Below are positions 1-7,528 of a stretch of DNA of 64,000 bases, piece by piece. The DNA lies in contig NZ_BAABGM010000024.1 in NCBI RefSeq assembly GCF_039541575.1, positions 1 to 64,000 of the forward strand. Direction: 5' to 3'. Under the pieces are notes generated by a model. That model was given only the letters and a program-made list of their open reading frames with translations, was not told the origin of the DNA and made no database searches. The stretch comes from Fodinibacter luteus. GTDB lineage: Bacteria > Actinomycetota > Actinomycetes > Actinomycetales > Dermatophilaceae. How positions within the stretch are numbered: the first letter of the stretch is position 1; each line of letters starts with the position of its first letter. The translations under genes and the position numbers were made by a program.

Positions 1-416
1 CCACCAGGCGCGGCGGCGTCCCCGCCGGGCGGCACTGCCTCCGACACCGGTCGGGCCACGGCACCCTCGGTCACGGCATCCCCGCTACCGGCAGCGGCGG
101 CCTGACCGCCGCCCCCAGGCGGGACACCGCCACCACCGCACGGCACGGCATCCACGGACCCGCACGGCGCGGCATCCGAACCACCGGGCGGCACGGCATC
201 CCCGCCGCCGGCGGCGGCGACCTGACCGCCGAACCCAGCCGCAGCGACCTGCTCACCGGGCGGCACGGCATCCAGAACCGGCCGCGGCACACCACTCCCC
301 GGGCTGCCGCCCGGACCCTCACACCCCAGTTCCCCCGCCATGAGAAAACCGTACAGGTGTCCACCGACACCGACCCGCTCCCACCACCGCACCCTGTGGA
401 CGACGACAACGACTGA
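1..416 (+). CDS. 3' end of an unknown gene with a repetitive C-terminal tail (partial)
   Basis: An open frame enters from the left edge (codons in phase with base 3) and ends at TGA 414-416, about 137 residues. The tail is Gly/Arg/Thr/Pro-rich and ends in acidic residues (VDDDND). It contains a repeating R-H-G-I unit: the octamer CGGCATCC lies at 74, 146, 170, 194 and 266, all in one register of 24 bases (8 codons), and the block at 74-145 resembles the block at 194-265. No domain can be seen. The reading frame stays open through the repeats and the acidic end looks protein-like, so I take it as coding. The body of the gene lies outside the window; an HNH/DUF222-type protein with a disordered tail is possible but unsupported. 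Confidence 0.4.
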   Translation, partial: TRRGGVPAGRHCLRHRSGHGTLGHGIPATGSGGLTAAPRRDTATTARHGIHGPARRGIRTTGRHGIPAAGGGDLTAEPSRSDLLTGRHGIQNRPRHTTPRAAARTLTPQFPRHEKTVQVSTDTDPLPPPHPVDDDND

Positions 417-475
417 CGGCCCTGTGGACGAACCACCCCAGGAGCCCGGGTCCGACGGGGTCGCCCTGGGACGCC

Positions 476-1630
476 TCAGCCGGGTGGGGCCGTGACGACG
501 TAGACCTCACCCACCCCCTCGAGCTGGACCGCCCCCTCGTTCGCAGGCAGGAACACCGAGCCCACGTCCCCGAGCTCAACGGTGCCCGATGCCGAGGTCA
601 GCACCACGCTCCCCCGCAGGCAGAAGACGATGCGGGGCCCGTGACCCGATGGAAGGACCCGTCCCGGCGTGACGCGGTAGAGCACGAAGCGGTCGGAGGC
701 GCTCTCGAACAGCTCGAGGCCGGGCTCGACGACCCGACCGCGGCCGGCGACGCCGTCGGCCCGCGGGTTGACGATCCGCAAAAGTTCCGGGACGTTGACC
801 TCCTTGCAGGTGAGACCCGCGCGCACGACGTTGTCGGAGTTGGCGAGGACCTCGATCCCGAGTCCACGCACGTAGGAGTGCAGCACGCCGGCCGCGACGT
901 CGATGTACTCCCCCGGCTGGAGCACGCGGTGGTGCATGAGCAGCAGCACGACGAGCCCGATGTCGTCGGGGTGGCCCTCGGCGACTCCGACGACGGCGGC
1001 GGCGTCGTCACCGAGCGCGTCACCCGCCGCCTCGAGGCGCACGCATGCGGCGACGACCTCGCGGGCGAGGTCGGGGACCTCGTGCTCCGGGGTGGCGAGC
1101 ACACCGGCGAGCAGGGCGTGCGCAGGGTCGGTCGCACTCGCTGCCTTCTCGACCAGCTCGGTGAGCCGTGGCACGTGCAGGCGGGCGGCCAGCTCGGCCA
1201 CCTGCGCATGGGTGCGCATCCCGACGAACACCTCGAAGGGCGCGATGGCGAGCAGCAGCTCAGGTTTCGCCCAGCCGTCGACGTAGACGGCGTCACCCGT
1301 CATGGCGCGCAGGGTTGTCGCCTGCTCGGCCGTGGGGTGCGCCTGGATGGAGATGGCACGCCCCGGCGCCAGGACCTTGAGCAGGAAGGGCAGCCGCGGC
1401 CCGAACCGCTCGACGCACTCGGCGCCCAGCTCCGCGACCGGGTCGGCGGCGACGACGGCGGCGAGGTCGGGTGAGCCCGGGCGGTCCGTGCCGCTCGGAC
1501 CCTCCTCGTGCGCCCCCATCCACAGCTCCGACTCCGGCTGCGGGCTCGGGATGGGCCGCCCCTGCAGGCTCGCGATGGACACGTGCGATCCCCAGGCGTC
1601 GGTGAAGACGACGGGTGTCAGTCGGTCCAC
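476..1630 (-). CDS. manA: mannose-6-phosphate isomerase, class I
   Basis: Interconverts fructose-6-phosphate and mannose-6-phosphate in the cytoplasm, feeding GDP-mannose and mannosylated glycans. The 384-residue product has the type I pattern: an early AWGS motif, the zinc-binding QAHPT region, PELLLAI, then HHRVLQPGEYI, GVLHSYV and NSDNVVRAGLT, and a C-terminal cupin-like part. I chose the GTG at 1630 because CGGAGG sits 5-6 bases upstream and the family start (short lead into AWGS) fits; an ATG at 1657 lacks this signal. It lies 33 bp downstream of two HD-domain membrane genes on the same strand and is probably cotranscribed. The family call is secure; the link to the HD genes is inference. 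Confidence 0.93.
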   Translation of the reverse strand: MDRLTPVVFTDAWGSHVSIASLQGRPIPSPQPESELWMGAHEEGPSGTDRPGSPDLAAVVAADPVAELGAECVERFGPRLPFLLKVLAPGRAISIQAHPTAEQATTLRAMTGDAVYVDGWAKPELLLAIAPFEVFVGMRTHAQVAELAARLHVPRLTELVEKAASATDPAHALLAGVLATPEHEVPDLAREVVAACVRLEAAGDALGDDAAAVVGVAEGHPDDIGLVVLLLMHHRVLQPGEYIDVAAGVLHSYVRGLGIEVLANSDNVVRAGLTCKEVNVPELLRIVNPRADGVAGRGRVVEPGLELFESASDRFVLYRVTPGRVLPSGHGPRIVFCLRGSVVLTSASGTVELGDVGSVFLPANEGAVQLEGVGEVYVVTAPPG

Positions 1631-1663
1631 GGATCCTCCGGGGGCGGGGCTGGGCACCCGATG

Positions 1664-2995
1664 CTAACGCGCGACGGCCGCCCGGTCGTCGACCCGCCCG
1701 GCCCCCGCGTCCGAGGTGGCGACGGCCAGGGCCGTCACGACCTCGGGGTCGTACTGGTAGCCGAGGCCGAGGTGGATCCGCTCGAGGGCCGCCGCGACCT
1801 CGGAGGGGTCCTCGCGCCGCCCGGTGAGGTCGGCGAAGGCGTTCGCCACCTTGATGATGCGGCTCGCGACGGGGACGTCGTCGCCGAACTCGCGCACCTG
1901 GCGGTACGGGGTCGTCTGGGCCTCGACGTAGTCGGCGACGGCCTCGAGTCCCTCGGCGTGCCGGATGATGCGGGCCCCCTCGACCGCGATGTCCAGCTGG
2001 TCGCTCGGTGCGGCCAGCACGGTGGCACCCCCGGGGATGGGGTCGCGCAGCGAGATCTGGCCGAGGTCGTGGAGCAGCGCCGCGTACTCGACCTCGCGCA
2101 GCTCGCGGGCGGACAGGCCGAGGACGCGCCCGATGCGGACGCTGAGGTCGGCCACCCGCTCCGCGTGGTGTCGCGGCGTGTACCCGCCCTCCTCGGTCAG
2201 GCGGGACAGGGTCGCGATCGTCTGACGGTACGTCTGCCGGTTGCGCGCGTAGCGACCCACCGCCACGTACGTGATGGCCAGCGGGAACAGGGCCGTCGGG
2301 AGGGCGAGCAGCCCCAGCACCGGGGCCATGAGCGCGACGAGGGGACCGGTGGTGACGACCGCGAAGGTGAGCGGCGCGACCTCACCGATCTCGTCACGCA
2401 GGGCGGCCGACCACGGGGTGCGTTGCCGCTCCGACTGCACCGCCGCCGTGAGCATGATCTCGACGATGACGCCGACCGCCGCGACGACCGCCATGACGCA
2501 GGCGATGACCGACAACGGCACCGTCCGGTCGATCTCGAGATCCCAGAGCGACTGCCCCTCCGGGCCGAGCCCCCGCGTCAGCCAGGCGGCGACGCCGACG
2601 CCGACGAGGCGGGCCGCCACCTGGTCGATCTCGACGGCCCGCCCGCGCACCCAGCGCACGGCCGCAGCGAGCAGCAGGCCACCGGCCACGACGAGGACGA
2701 CGAAGCCGGCGTCGACGTCGAACGTCGGCTCACCGTGGATGCGGCCGACGAACGCCGTGGCGAGCGCCGACGCCGACGCAAGGGGGGCCGCCATCCGCCC
2801 GCTCGGCATCCGGAGCCGGAAGAGCTCGCCCGCCGTGACGGCCAGCACGAACGCGAGGACGGTCCGCTCGTGCACCGTGAGCAGCGACCGCAGGGATCCC
2901 GCGTCGGCGTAGAGGGCCCCCCCGAGGACGAGCGCGCCGACGGCGAGGGTACCCCACGTGCGGGGCCCGTCCGGGCGGGTCGTCGGCGCGGTCAT
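1664..2995 (-). CDS. membrane-anchored HD-domain phosphohydrolase-like protein (degenerate HD-GYP)
   Basis: 443 residues. The first ~250 contain several hydrophobic segments with a strongly basic start of the soluble part (YARNRQTYRQT). The C-terminal part is an HD domain: HHAERVADLS, then LLHDLGQISLRDPIP, then VASRIIKVANAFADLT. In HD-GYP cyclic-di-GMP phosphodiesterases a HHE/GYP segment follows; here that stretch reads VEAQTTPYRQV, so the GYP signature is absent. It may hydrolyse or only bind a nucleotide; substrate unknown. Its start codon overlaps the stop of the upstream paralogous HD gene (ATGA at 2992-2995), so the two are translationally coupled. Confidence 0.8.
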   Translation of the reverse strand: MTAPTTRPDGPRTWGTLAVGALVLGGALYADAGSLRSLLTVHERTVLAFVLAVTAGELFRLRMPSGRMAAPLASASALATAFVGRIHGEPTFDVDAGFVVLVVAGGLLLAAAVRWVRGRAVEIDQVAARLVGVGVAAWLTRGLGPEGQSLWDLEIDRTVPLSVIACVMAVVAAVGVIVEIMLTAAVQSERQRTPWSAALRDEIGEVAPLTFAVVTTGPLVALMAPVLGLLALPTALFPLAITYVAVGRYARNRQTYRQTIATLSRLTEEGGYTPRHHAERVADLSVRIGRVLGLSARELREVEYAALLHDLGQISLRDPIPGGATVLAAPSDQLDIAVEGARIIRHAEGLEAVADYVEAQTTPYRQVREFGDDVPVASRIIKVANAFADLTGRREDPSEVAAALERIHLGLGYQYDPEVVTALAVATSDAGAGRVDDRAAVAR

Positions 2996-4278
2996 CCGGC
3001 CGCCACGCTCGCCCGGCGGGTCAGCGCCTGCTCGAGGGTTCGCAGGAGGTCCTCACGACCGGCGGGGGTCGTGCGCAGGACGGCGAGGGCCTCGTCGTGG
3101 GACAGGCGGATGCCGTCCGGCGTCCCGACCTCGGTGAGGAGGTCGTACTCGTCGGCGAGACCGACGACGAGGGCGGGGAGGCCGAGCGAGTCCCCTGTCG
3201 AGATCCCCGGGGTGACGGCGTCCCGGTGGTGCCGGATGGCGTCGAGCGACCCGGACAGGAAGCTGAGGTCGACGAGGAGGTCGGCTCCCCGGGCCGGGTA
3301 GTGCCGGAGCGCGCCGACGCCGCCGATCCCCGAGCCCCGCACGAGGGCCGTCGGCAGGGCCGTGAGGCCGAGGTCGTGGAGCATCCCGCCGGTCCGGATG
3401 TCGGCGACGACCTGGGGGCGCAGCCCGAGGTGCTCGGCCATGTGGGCGCACAGCTGGGCCACCCGAGCGCTGTGGCCGATGAGGTGGGGTGCCTTCGCCT
3501 CGACCGCCGCGACGAGGACCTCGAGGGCCCGCTCATGTCCCGTGACCTCCTCGGCGTACTGCCGGTAGGCCCACTGGGCCACGACGAGGGGTGGGAGGAC
3601 GAGCACGACGCTCGCCGGACCGAGCCCCGCGGGCTCCCAGAGCACGACCATGATGAAGGCGATGACGCCGTAGCCGAGGTAGGCCGGGCCGCTCGTGCCG
3701 AGCAGCCGACCCATCTGGGTGCGCATCGGCACGCCCTGGGACAGGCGCACGACCCCGGCGATGAGGACGAGGTTGACGAGCGCCTGGGCGAGGTCGGCGA
3801 CGAGGATGGGGATGCCGATCTGACGGACGATCTCCCACGTGCCGACGACACCCTCGGCGTCCCGCGGGCCACCCGCAGCGAGGTAGATGGCGGCTCCGCT
3901 GACGCCGAGGATGGCCGACATGCCGGTGTTGAAGAAGCGTGCCTTCAACGGCAGCTGCCCACGCTGGAGCGGGCCCACGATGATGCCGATGACACCGGCA
4001 CCCGCGGGCCCCAGCAGCGCCATCGACGCGAGCAGGATGATGCTCGCGAACGACAGCTGGACCCGGTCGTTGTCGACCTCGACGGACCCGAGCCACCAGG
4101 TGAGCACGGCAAGGAGCACCATGACACCGAAGGAGGCGTCGAGGACGATGCCGTCGACCCGCACCGCCGTCGCGGTGAGACCGAGCCCGACGGCGACGAC
4201 GAGCACGACGTACGCGGTCGTCGCGTGACCGACGCGCCGGGCTGCGGCACCCTCCGCTCGGGAGGCGTCAGTCGACAT
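2992..4278 (-). CDS. membrane-anchored HD-domain protein, second paralogue
   Basis: 428 residues with about five or six hydrophobic segments in the first ~230, then an HD domain: HLIGHSARVAQLC, GGMLHDLGLTALP, RHYPARGADLL, AIRHHRDAV, VGLADEYDLLTEVG. It is closer to true HD-GYP than its neighbour (it keeps a HHRD segment) but also lacks GYP. Same architecture as the downstream HD gene, with a 4-base stop/start overlap, so they look like a duplicated pair acting together, possibly as a heteromer at the membrane (inference). The ribosome-binding site is weak. A small secreted peptide gene lies 14 bp upstream on the same strand. Confidence 0.8.
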   Translation of the reverse strand: MSTDASRAEGAAARRVGHATTAYVVLVVAVGLGLTATAVRVDGIVLDASFGVMVLLAVLTWWLGSVEVDNDRVQLSFASIILLASMALLGPAGAGVIGIIVGPLQRGQLPLKARFFNTGMSAILGVSGAAIYLAAGGPRDAEGVVGTWEIVRQIGIPILVADLAQALVNLVLIAGVVRLSQGVPMRTQMGRLLGTSGPAYLGYGVIAFIMVVLWEPAGLGPASVVLVLPPLVVAQWAYRQYAEEVTGHERALEVLVAAVEAKAPHLIGHSARVAQLCAHMAEHLGLRPQVVADIRTGGMLHDLGLTALPTALVRGSGIGGVGALRHYPARGADLLVDLSFLSGSLDAIRHHRDAVTPGISTGDSLGLPALVVGLADEYDLLTEVGTPDGIRLSHDEALAVLRTTPAGREDLLRTLEQALTRRASVAAG

Positions 4279-4292
4279 GGATCAGGTGGTCA

Positions 4293-4430
4293 CTACCCCT
4301 TCCAGGTCCAGGTCTCGACGGACGCCACGGCGTCGCCGAAGCTCGGGGGACCGGCGGCGGCGACGCTGGGAGCGATGACTGCCATGGCTGCGAGGATCGC
4401 TGCGGCGACGAGAGTGCGCATCCTGCTCAT
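4293..4430 (-). CDS. small secreted peptide (45 aa), unknown function
   Basis: 45 codons starting at ATG 4430 with GAAAGGA ideally placed upstream (complement of 4440-4446). The peptide is a basic start (MSRMRT), a 17-residue hydrophobic stretch, a likely AAA signal-peptidase site near residue 25, then a short mature part ending ETWTWKG. It reads as a secreted or surface mini-peptide of about 20 residues. I do not recognise a family. It lies immediately upstream of, and in the same direction as, the two HD membrane genes and manA, and may be the first gene of that operon. Confidence 0.6.
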   Translation of the reverse strand: MSRMRTLVAAAILAAMAVIAPSVAAAGPPSFGDAVASVETWTWKG

Positions 4431-4589
4431 GATGGGTGTTCCTTTCAGAGGCGGTACCCGGCCCCGGGACGGCGGGGGTCCGAGATGCTCCGAGTCTCCC
4501 ATGCACTGCCGTGTGCGACAATCGACACGACCGGTGACGACCGCAACGGTCCTCACCCGGAGCCGACTCCCCCGACGAAAGGCAGCCTG

Positions 4590-4664
4590 ATGAGCAAGCG
4601 CGCCCGCAAGCGCCGCTCGCGCAAGGGCAACAAGGCCAACCACGGCCGCAAGCCCAACGCCTGA
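4590..4664 (+). CDS. 50S ribosomal protein bL37 (24 aa)
   Basis: A 24-codon gene beginning at ATG 4590 with GAAAGG about 8 bases upstream. The product starts MSKRARKRRSRKGNK and ends ANHGRKPNA. It matches the actinobacterial small ribosomal protein bL37 described from Mycobacterium smegmatis ribosomes (same KANHG-(K/R)-(K/R)-PN ending and basic cluster), a large-subunit component near the peptidyl transferase region. A -10-like GACAAT lies near 4528. A strong hairpin terminator follows directly. The gene is easily missed because of its size. Confidence 0.88.
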   Translation: MSKRARKRRSRKGNKANHGRKPNA

Positions 4665-4678
4665 GCACGACTCGACGC

Positions 4679-4717
4679 ACGATCACCCGGTACGCCGCGC
4701 GGCGGACCGGGTGATCG
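4679..4717 (+). terminator. hairpin terminator after the bL37 gene
   Basis: Perfect 12-bp inverted repeat, CGATCACCCGGT at 4679-4690 or so and ACCGGGTGATCG ending at 4717, around a GC-rich loop. It starts 14 bases after the bL37 stop. No U-tract follows, as is common in high-GC actinobacteria. Confidence 0.75.
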
Positions 4718-4778
4718 CGTCAGTGGGGGCCGGAGCAAGGGCTCCGGGGACAGGACAGGCCGGGGTGAGCGCCCGGGC

Positions 4779-4870
4779 AAGGCCCGGCGAAACGCCCGGG
4801 GAAGGCCCGGCGAAACGCCCGGGGAAGGCCCGGCGAAACGCCCGGGGAAGGCTCGGCGAAACGCCCGACC
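4779..4870. repeat. 23-bp tandem repeat, four copies
   Basis: Units at 4779-4801, 4802-4824 and 4825-4847 are identical; 4848-4870 differs at three positions, and a degraded half unit precedes 4779. Each unit contains AAGGCCCGGC, GAAA and CGCCCGGGG, so each can fold on itself. Unit length is not a multiple of 3, and the array lies between the bL37 terminator and the rsrA stop codon, so it is non-coding. It may act as a bidirectional transcription stop or be a neutral minisatellite. Confidence 0.9.
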
Positions 4871-4891
4871 ACGGGCCGGCTCGCGTGCGGC

Positions 4892-5161
4892 TCAGGCCTC
4901 GGACTCGAAGCGCACCGTCGTGATGCGCTGCATGATCTGCATCCGCACCGCGGCCGGCGCCGTCTCGCCCGAGCACGACCGGCGCACGACCTGCTTGAGC
5001 GCGACATCGAGGTCGTGCTCGGCCAGGCAGGGCTGGCACTCGTTGAGGTGCGCGGCGACGCGGCGCACGTCGTCGGCGCTCATCTCGCCGTCGAGGTACT
5101 CGTAGATGCGGTGCAGGACCTCGGAGCAGTCGCCGTGACCGGCGTGGTCGTCGTGGGTCAT
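4892..5161 (-). CDS. rsrA: zinc-binding anti-sigma factor (RsrA/RshA family)
   Basis: 89-residue ZAS-type anti-sigma factor that holds SigR in reduced conditions and releases it when thiols oxidise. The zinc/redox motif is seen as AAHLNECQPC (H-x3-C-x2-C) near residues 37-46, with a further cysteine at residue 12 and one in RRSCSG, the expected set. Its ATG overlaps the stop of the sigma factor gene (ATGA at 5158-5161), giving coupled translation and a fixed ratio. Equivalent to RshA next to sigH in mycobacteria. Confidence 0.93.
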   Translation of the reverse strand: MTHDDHAGHGDCSEVLHRIYEYLDGEMSADDVRRVAAHLNECQPCLAEHDLDVALKQVVRRSCSGETAPAAVRMQIMQRITTVRFESEA

Positions 5162-5793
5162 GACTCCTCCTGGGTCCCGAAGCCGCGCTCGCGGGCGTAC
5201 TCCGTGAGCAGGCCGCGCAGCTGGCGTCGCCCGCGGTGCAGCCGCGACATCACGGTGCCGATGGGGGTGCCCATGATCTCGGCGATCTCCTTGTAGGCGA
5301 AGCCCTCGACGTCAGCGAGGTAGACGGCCATCCGGAAGTCGTCGGGAAGCTCCTGCAGGGCGCGCTTGACCTCGGTGTCGGGCAGGTGCTCGAGCGCCTG
5401 CGCCTCGGCGGACTTCAGCCCGGCCGAGGTGTGGGACTCGGCGCGGGCGAGCTGGTAGTCCTCGACCTCGGCGGCGTCGGACTGGAGCGGCTCGCGCTGC
5501 CTCTTGCGGTAGGTGTTGATGTAGGTGTTCGTGAGGATGCGGTACATCCACGCCTTGAGGTTGGTGCCCGGCTGGTACTGGTGGAACGCCGCGTAGGCCT
5601 TGGCGTAGGTCTCCTGGAGGAGGTCCTCGGCGTCGGCCGGGTTGCGGGTCGTGCGCATCGCGGCGGCGTACAGCTGGTCGAGCAGCGGCAGCGCCTCTCG
5701 CTCGAAGCGGGCCTGGCGCTGGGCGGGGGTCTCGGTGGCGACGTCGGTCTCGACCGCTGGGCTGTCGTCGACGGGCGTGGGTGGTGTGCTCAT
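5158..5793 (-). CDS. sigR: ECF sigma factor SigR/SigH (thiol-oxidative and heat stress)
   Basis: 211-residue ECF sigma factor. Region 2 is seen in NPADAEDLLQETYAKAY and AWMYRILTNTYINTYRKRQREP, region 4 in ELPDDFRMAVYLADVEGFAYKEIAEIMGTPIGTVMSRLHRGR. I place the start at ATG 5793: the open frame runs on to an ATG at 5910, but that codon sits inside the -35 element of a consensus SigR promoter, so transcripts from that promoter cannot contain it. Partner is the anti-sigma factor encoded next. Regulon members visible here are mrx1, the DUF2342 gene and the DUF3107 gene (promoter matches). A longer isoform, as known for Streptomyces SigR, would need another upstream promoter. Confidence 0.94.
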   Translation of the reverse strand: MSTPPTPVDDSPAVETDVATETPAQRQARFEREALPLLDQLYAAAMRTTRNPADAEDLLQETYAKAYAAFHQYQPGTNLKAWMYRILTNTYINTYRKRQREPLQSDAAEVEDYQLARAESHTSAGLKSAEAQALEHLPDTEVKRALQELPDDFRMAVYLADVEGFAYKEIAEIMGTPIGTVMSRLHRGRRQLRGLLTEYARERGFGTQEES

Positions 5794-5887
5794 CGGTTCC
5801 CAGCCTATCCGGGCCCGGCTGGGGGCTGAGGTGTCGAGGACGAACACGAGGGCGGGGCCTTCCGACGCGGGTGCGGACAGGGCGGTC

Positions 5888-5914
5888 AACGCCACGGACC
5901 GCCGACCCATTCCC
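5888..5914 (-). promoter_or_regulatory. SigR-dependent promoter of sigR-rsrA (autoregulation)
   Basis: On the minus strand GGGAAT (complement of 5909-5914), exactly 18 bases, then GTT (complement of 5888-5890). This is the SigR/SigH consensus GGGAAT-N18-GTT without a mismatch. Predicted transcript start is near 5880, about 87 bases before the sigR ATG. It lies in the gap after the alpha/beta hydrolase gene. Confidence 0.85.
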
Positions 5915-5928
5915 CGCGAAGCCCCGGC

Positions 5929-6615
5929 TCAGCCTTCGGGCAACCGGGTCAGCACGGCCGCGGCCACCTGCGCGGCGGCCCGCTCGAGCGCGTGCGGGCC
6001 GGGCACGGCATCCAGCGTGGCGTGCGGCGGGAGCACGCCCCGCACCTCGTCGGGGGTCCCGAAGGGGTCGGTGATCCCCTGCACGACGTGGACGGGGATG
6101 CCGGCGGCGGCCGGCAGCGCGAGCTCGCCCGCCCGGGAGCGGTCGGGGCGGCCCGGCGGGTGGAGGGGGAAGGAGAGGGCCACGACGGCGTCGGCCCCCG
6201 TCGCGACGGCGGTGCGACAGGCGACCCGGGCCCCGGCGCTGCGGCCGCCGACGACGAGCGGCCCGGCCGGGCGGTCGGGACCGAGCGCGGCGATCACCGC
6301 GAGCCAGGCCCGGTCGAGGGAGGCCGGCGGGCCTGCGACGCGACGCTGCGCGACCCGCCACGGCTGGTCGACGAGCACGACCGCCCACCCGCACGCCACT
6401 GCGGTGTCCCGGGTCGCGACGACGTCGTCGGTCCAGCGCCGGCCTCCCGCCCCGTGACCGAGGACGAGCAGGCCGACGGGGATGCCGGGCGGCGCGCTCG
6501 TCGTGAGCCGCGCCGCGCCCTCGGGGGTGGCGACGAGGCGTTCGGCGGTGACGGCCGGGACGGCGGGCGCGGGCGGATCGGCCGGGTCGGCCGGGTCGGC
6601 GGGGATGCCGGTCAC
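5929..6615 (-). CDS. alpha/beta hydrolase (KANL3/Tex30 or dienelactone-hydrolase-like)
   Basis: 228 residues. A Pro/Ala-rich lead (about 25 residues) is followed by an alpha/beta hydrolase core: GLLVLGHGAGG (oxyanion strand-loop), GGRSAGARVA (nucleophile elbow G-x-S-x-G), a late acid region VVQGITDPFGTPDEV and a catalytic His in VPGPHALER. Substrate unknown. The GTG start at 6615 overlaps the stop of the SRAP gene (GTGA), so the two genes form an operon. Start choice rests on this overlap. Confidence 0.85.
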   Translation of the reverse strand: MTGIPADPADPADPPAPAVPAVTAERLVATPEGAARLTTSAPPGIPVGLLVLGHGAGGRRWTDDVVATRDTAVACGWAVVLVDQPWRVAQRRVAGPPASLDRAWLAVIAALGPDRPAGPLVVGGRSAGARVACRTAVATGADAVVALSFPLHPPGRPDRSRAGELALPAAAGIPVHVVQGITDPFGTPDEVRGVLPPHATLDAVPGPHALERAAAQVAAAVLTRLPEG

Positions 6616-7445
6616 GTCCCGATGACCTCGCCGGTCACGGGGTCGACGACACCGACGAGGTCGTCGACGGGAGCGGGGTCGAGCAGGTGCGGGCCGTTGG
6701 ACCGGTTGCTGCTCACCGCCGTCGAGACCGGGTAGGCCGTGAACCGCCCCGGCGGACGCCGCTCGAGCAGGCCGAGGACGTCGGCCGCCCCGGTCGCGGG
6801 ATCGAGCCAGTGGGCCCACTCCTCGCGCTCCAGGACGAGCGGCTGGCGGTCGTGGATGCGGTCGAGCCCCGGCTCGGCCGGTCCGGTGATGACGGTGAAC
6901 GTGCTCAGCCAGGCGAGCGGGTCGTCGGGGTCGGCGACGGCGGGGTCGCGCCAGAACTCGTAGAGCCCGGCCATCGCGGTGCTCGCGCCGTCGACCCGGG
7001 TCGTGAAGAAGGGCTGCTTGCGCGGCTTCCCCCTCGCGTCGAGGGCGGTCGGGGAGGCCTGCCACTCGTACCAGCCGTGGGCCGGGACGAGGCAGCGCCG
7101 GGACGCCAGTGCCCGCGCGAAGGCGGGCTTGTCGGCAACGGACTCGACCCGGGCGTTGATCATCCGGGCACCGCCGCGCGGGTCCTTCGACCAGCTCGGC
7201 ACGAGCCCCCACGTGAGCAGCCGCAGCTGCCGGCGGGCCGGGGCGAGGCGGTCCTCACGGGGCGGGCGGGCGAGCACGACGGGGGCCTGCTTCGTCGGGG
7301 CCATGTTGTGGTCCGGTCGCCCGGGCGGGGGGTCCTGCGGGGCCGCGAGCACGCTGCGGCCGGGCTGACCGGAGCGGTCGTCGTCGACCCCGAACTCCTC
7401 GACCAGCTCGTCGGGGTTGGCCGTCGCGGCGTACCGACCACACAT
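6612..7445 (-). CDS. SRAP-domain protein (HMCES/YedK family), abasic-site shield
   Basis: 277 residues. SRAP proteins crosslink to abasic sites in single-stranded DNA through Cys2 and protect them. The protein begins MCGRYA with the catalytic Cys at position 2, and carries the family blocks NMAPTKQAPVV, WGLVPSWSKD, NARVES, AHGWYEW, AGLYEFW (active Glu) and LDRIHDRQPLVL (active His). A TAGATT -10 box ends 6 bases before the ATG, so the mRNA is probably leaderless. Orthologue of Rv3226c, which also sits next to aroA. Confidence 0.93.
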   Translation of the reverse strand: MCGRYAATANPDELVEEFGVDDDRSGQPGRSVLAAPQDPPPGRPDHNMAPTKQAPVVLARPPREDRLAPARRQLRLLTWGLVPSWSKDPRGGARMINARVESVADKPAFARALASRRCLVPAHGWYEWQASPTALDARGKPRKQPFFTTRVDGASTAMAGLYEFWRDPAVADPDDPLAWLSTFTVITGPAEPGLDRIHDRQPLVLEREEWAHWLDPATGAADVLGLLERRPPGRFTAYPVSTAVSSNRSNGPHLLDPAPVDDLVGVVDPVTGEVIGT

Positions 7446-7528
7446 GGGTCCAATCTACGCACCCGCCCCCCGAGCAACTACCGTAGGCACCACGAGGCCT
7501 GACCAGCACGAACCGACCGGAGGACCCC

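Noticed and set aside
4779..4870. CRISPR array
   Set aside because: Units are directly adjacent with no spacers and no cas genes are present.
5794..5910. Longer SigR starting at ATG 5910
   Set aside because: This ATG is part of the -35 box of the consensus SigR promoter, so it cannot be on that transcript.
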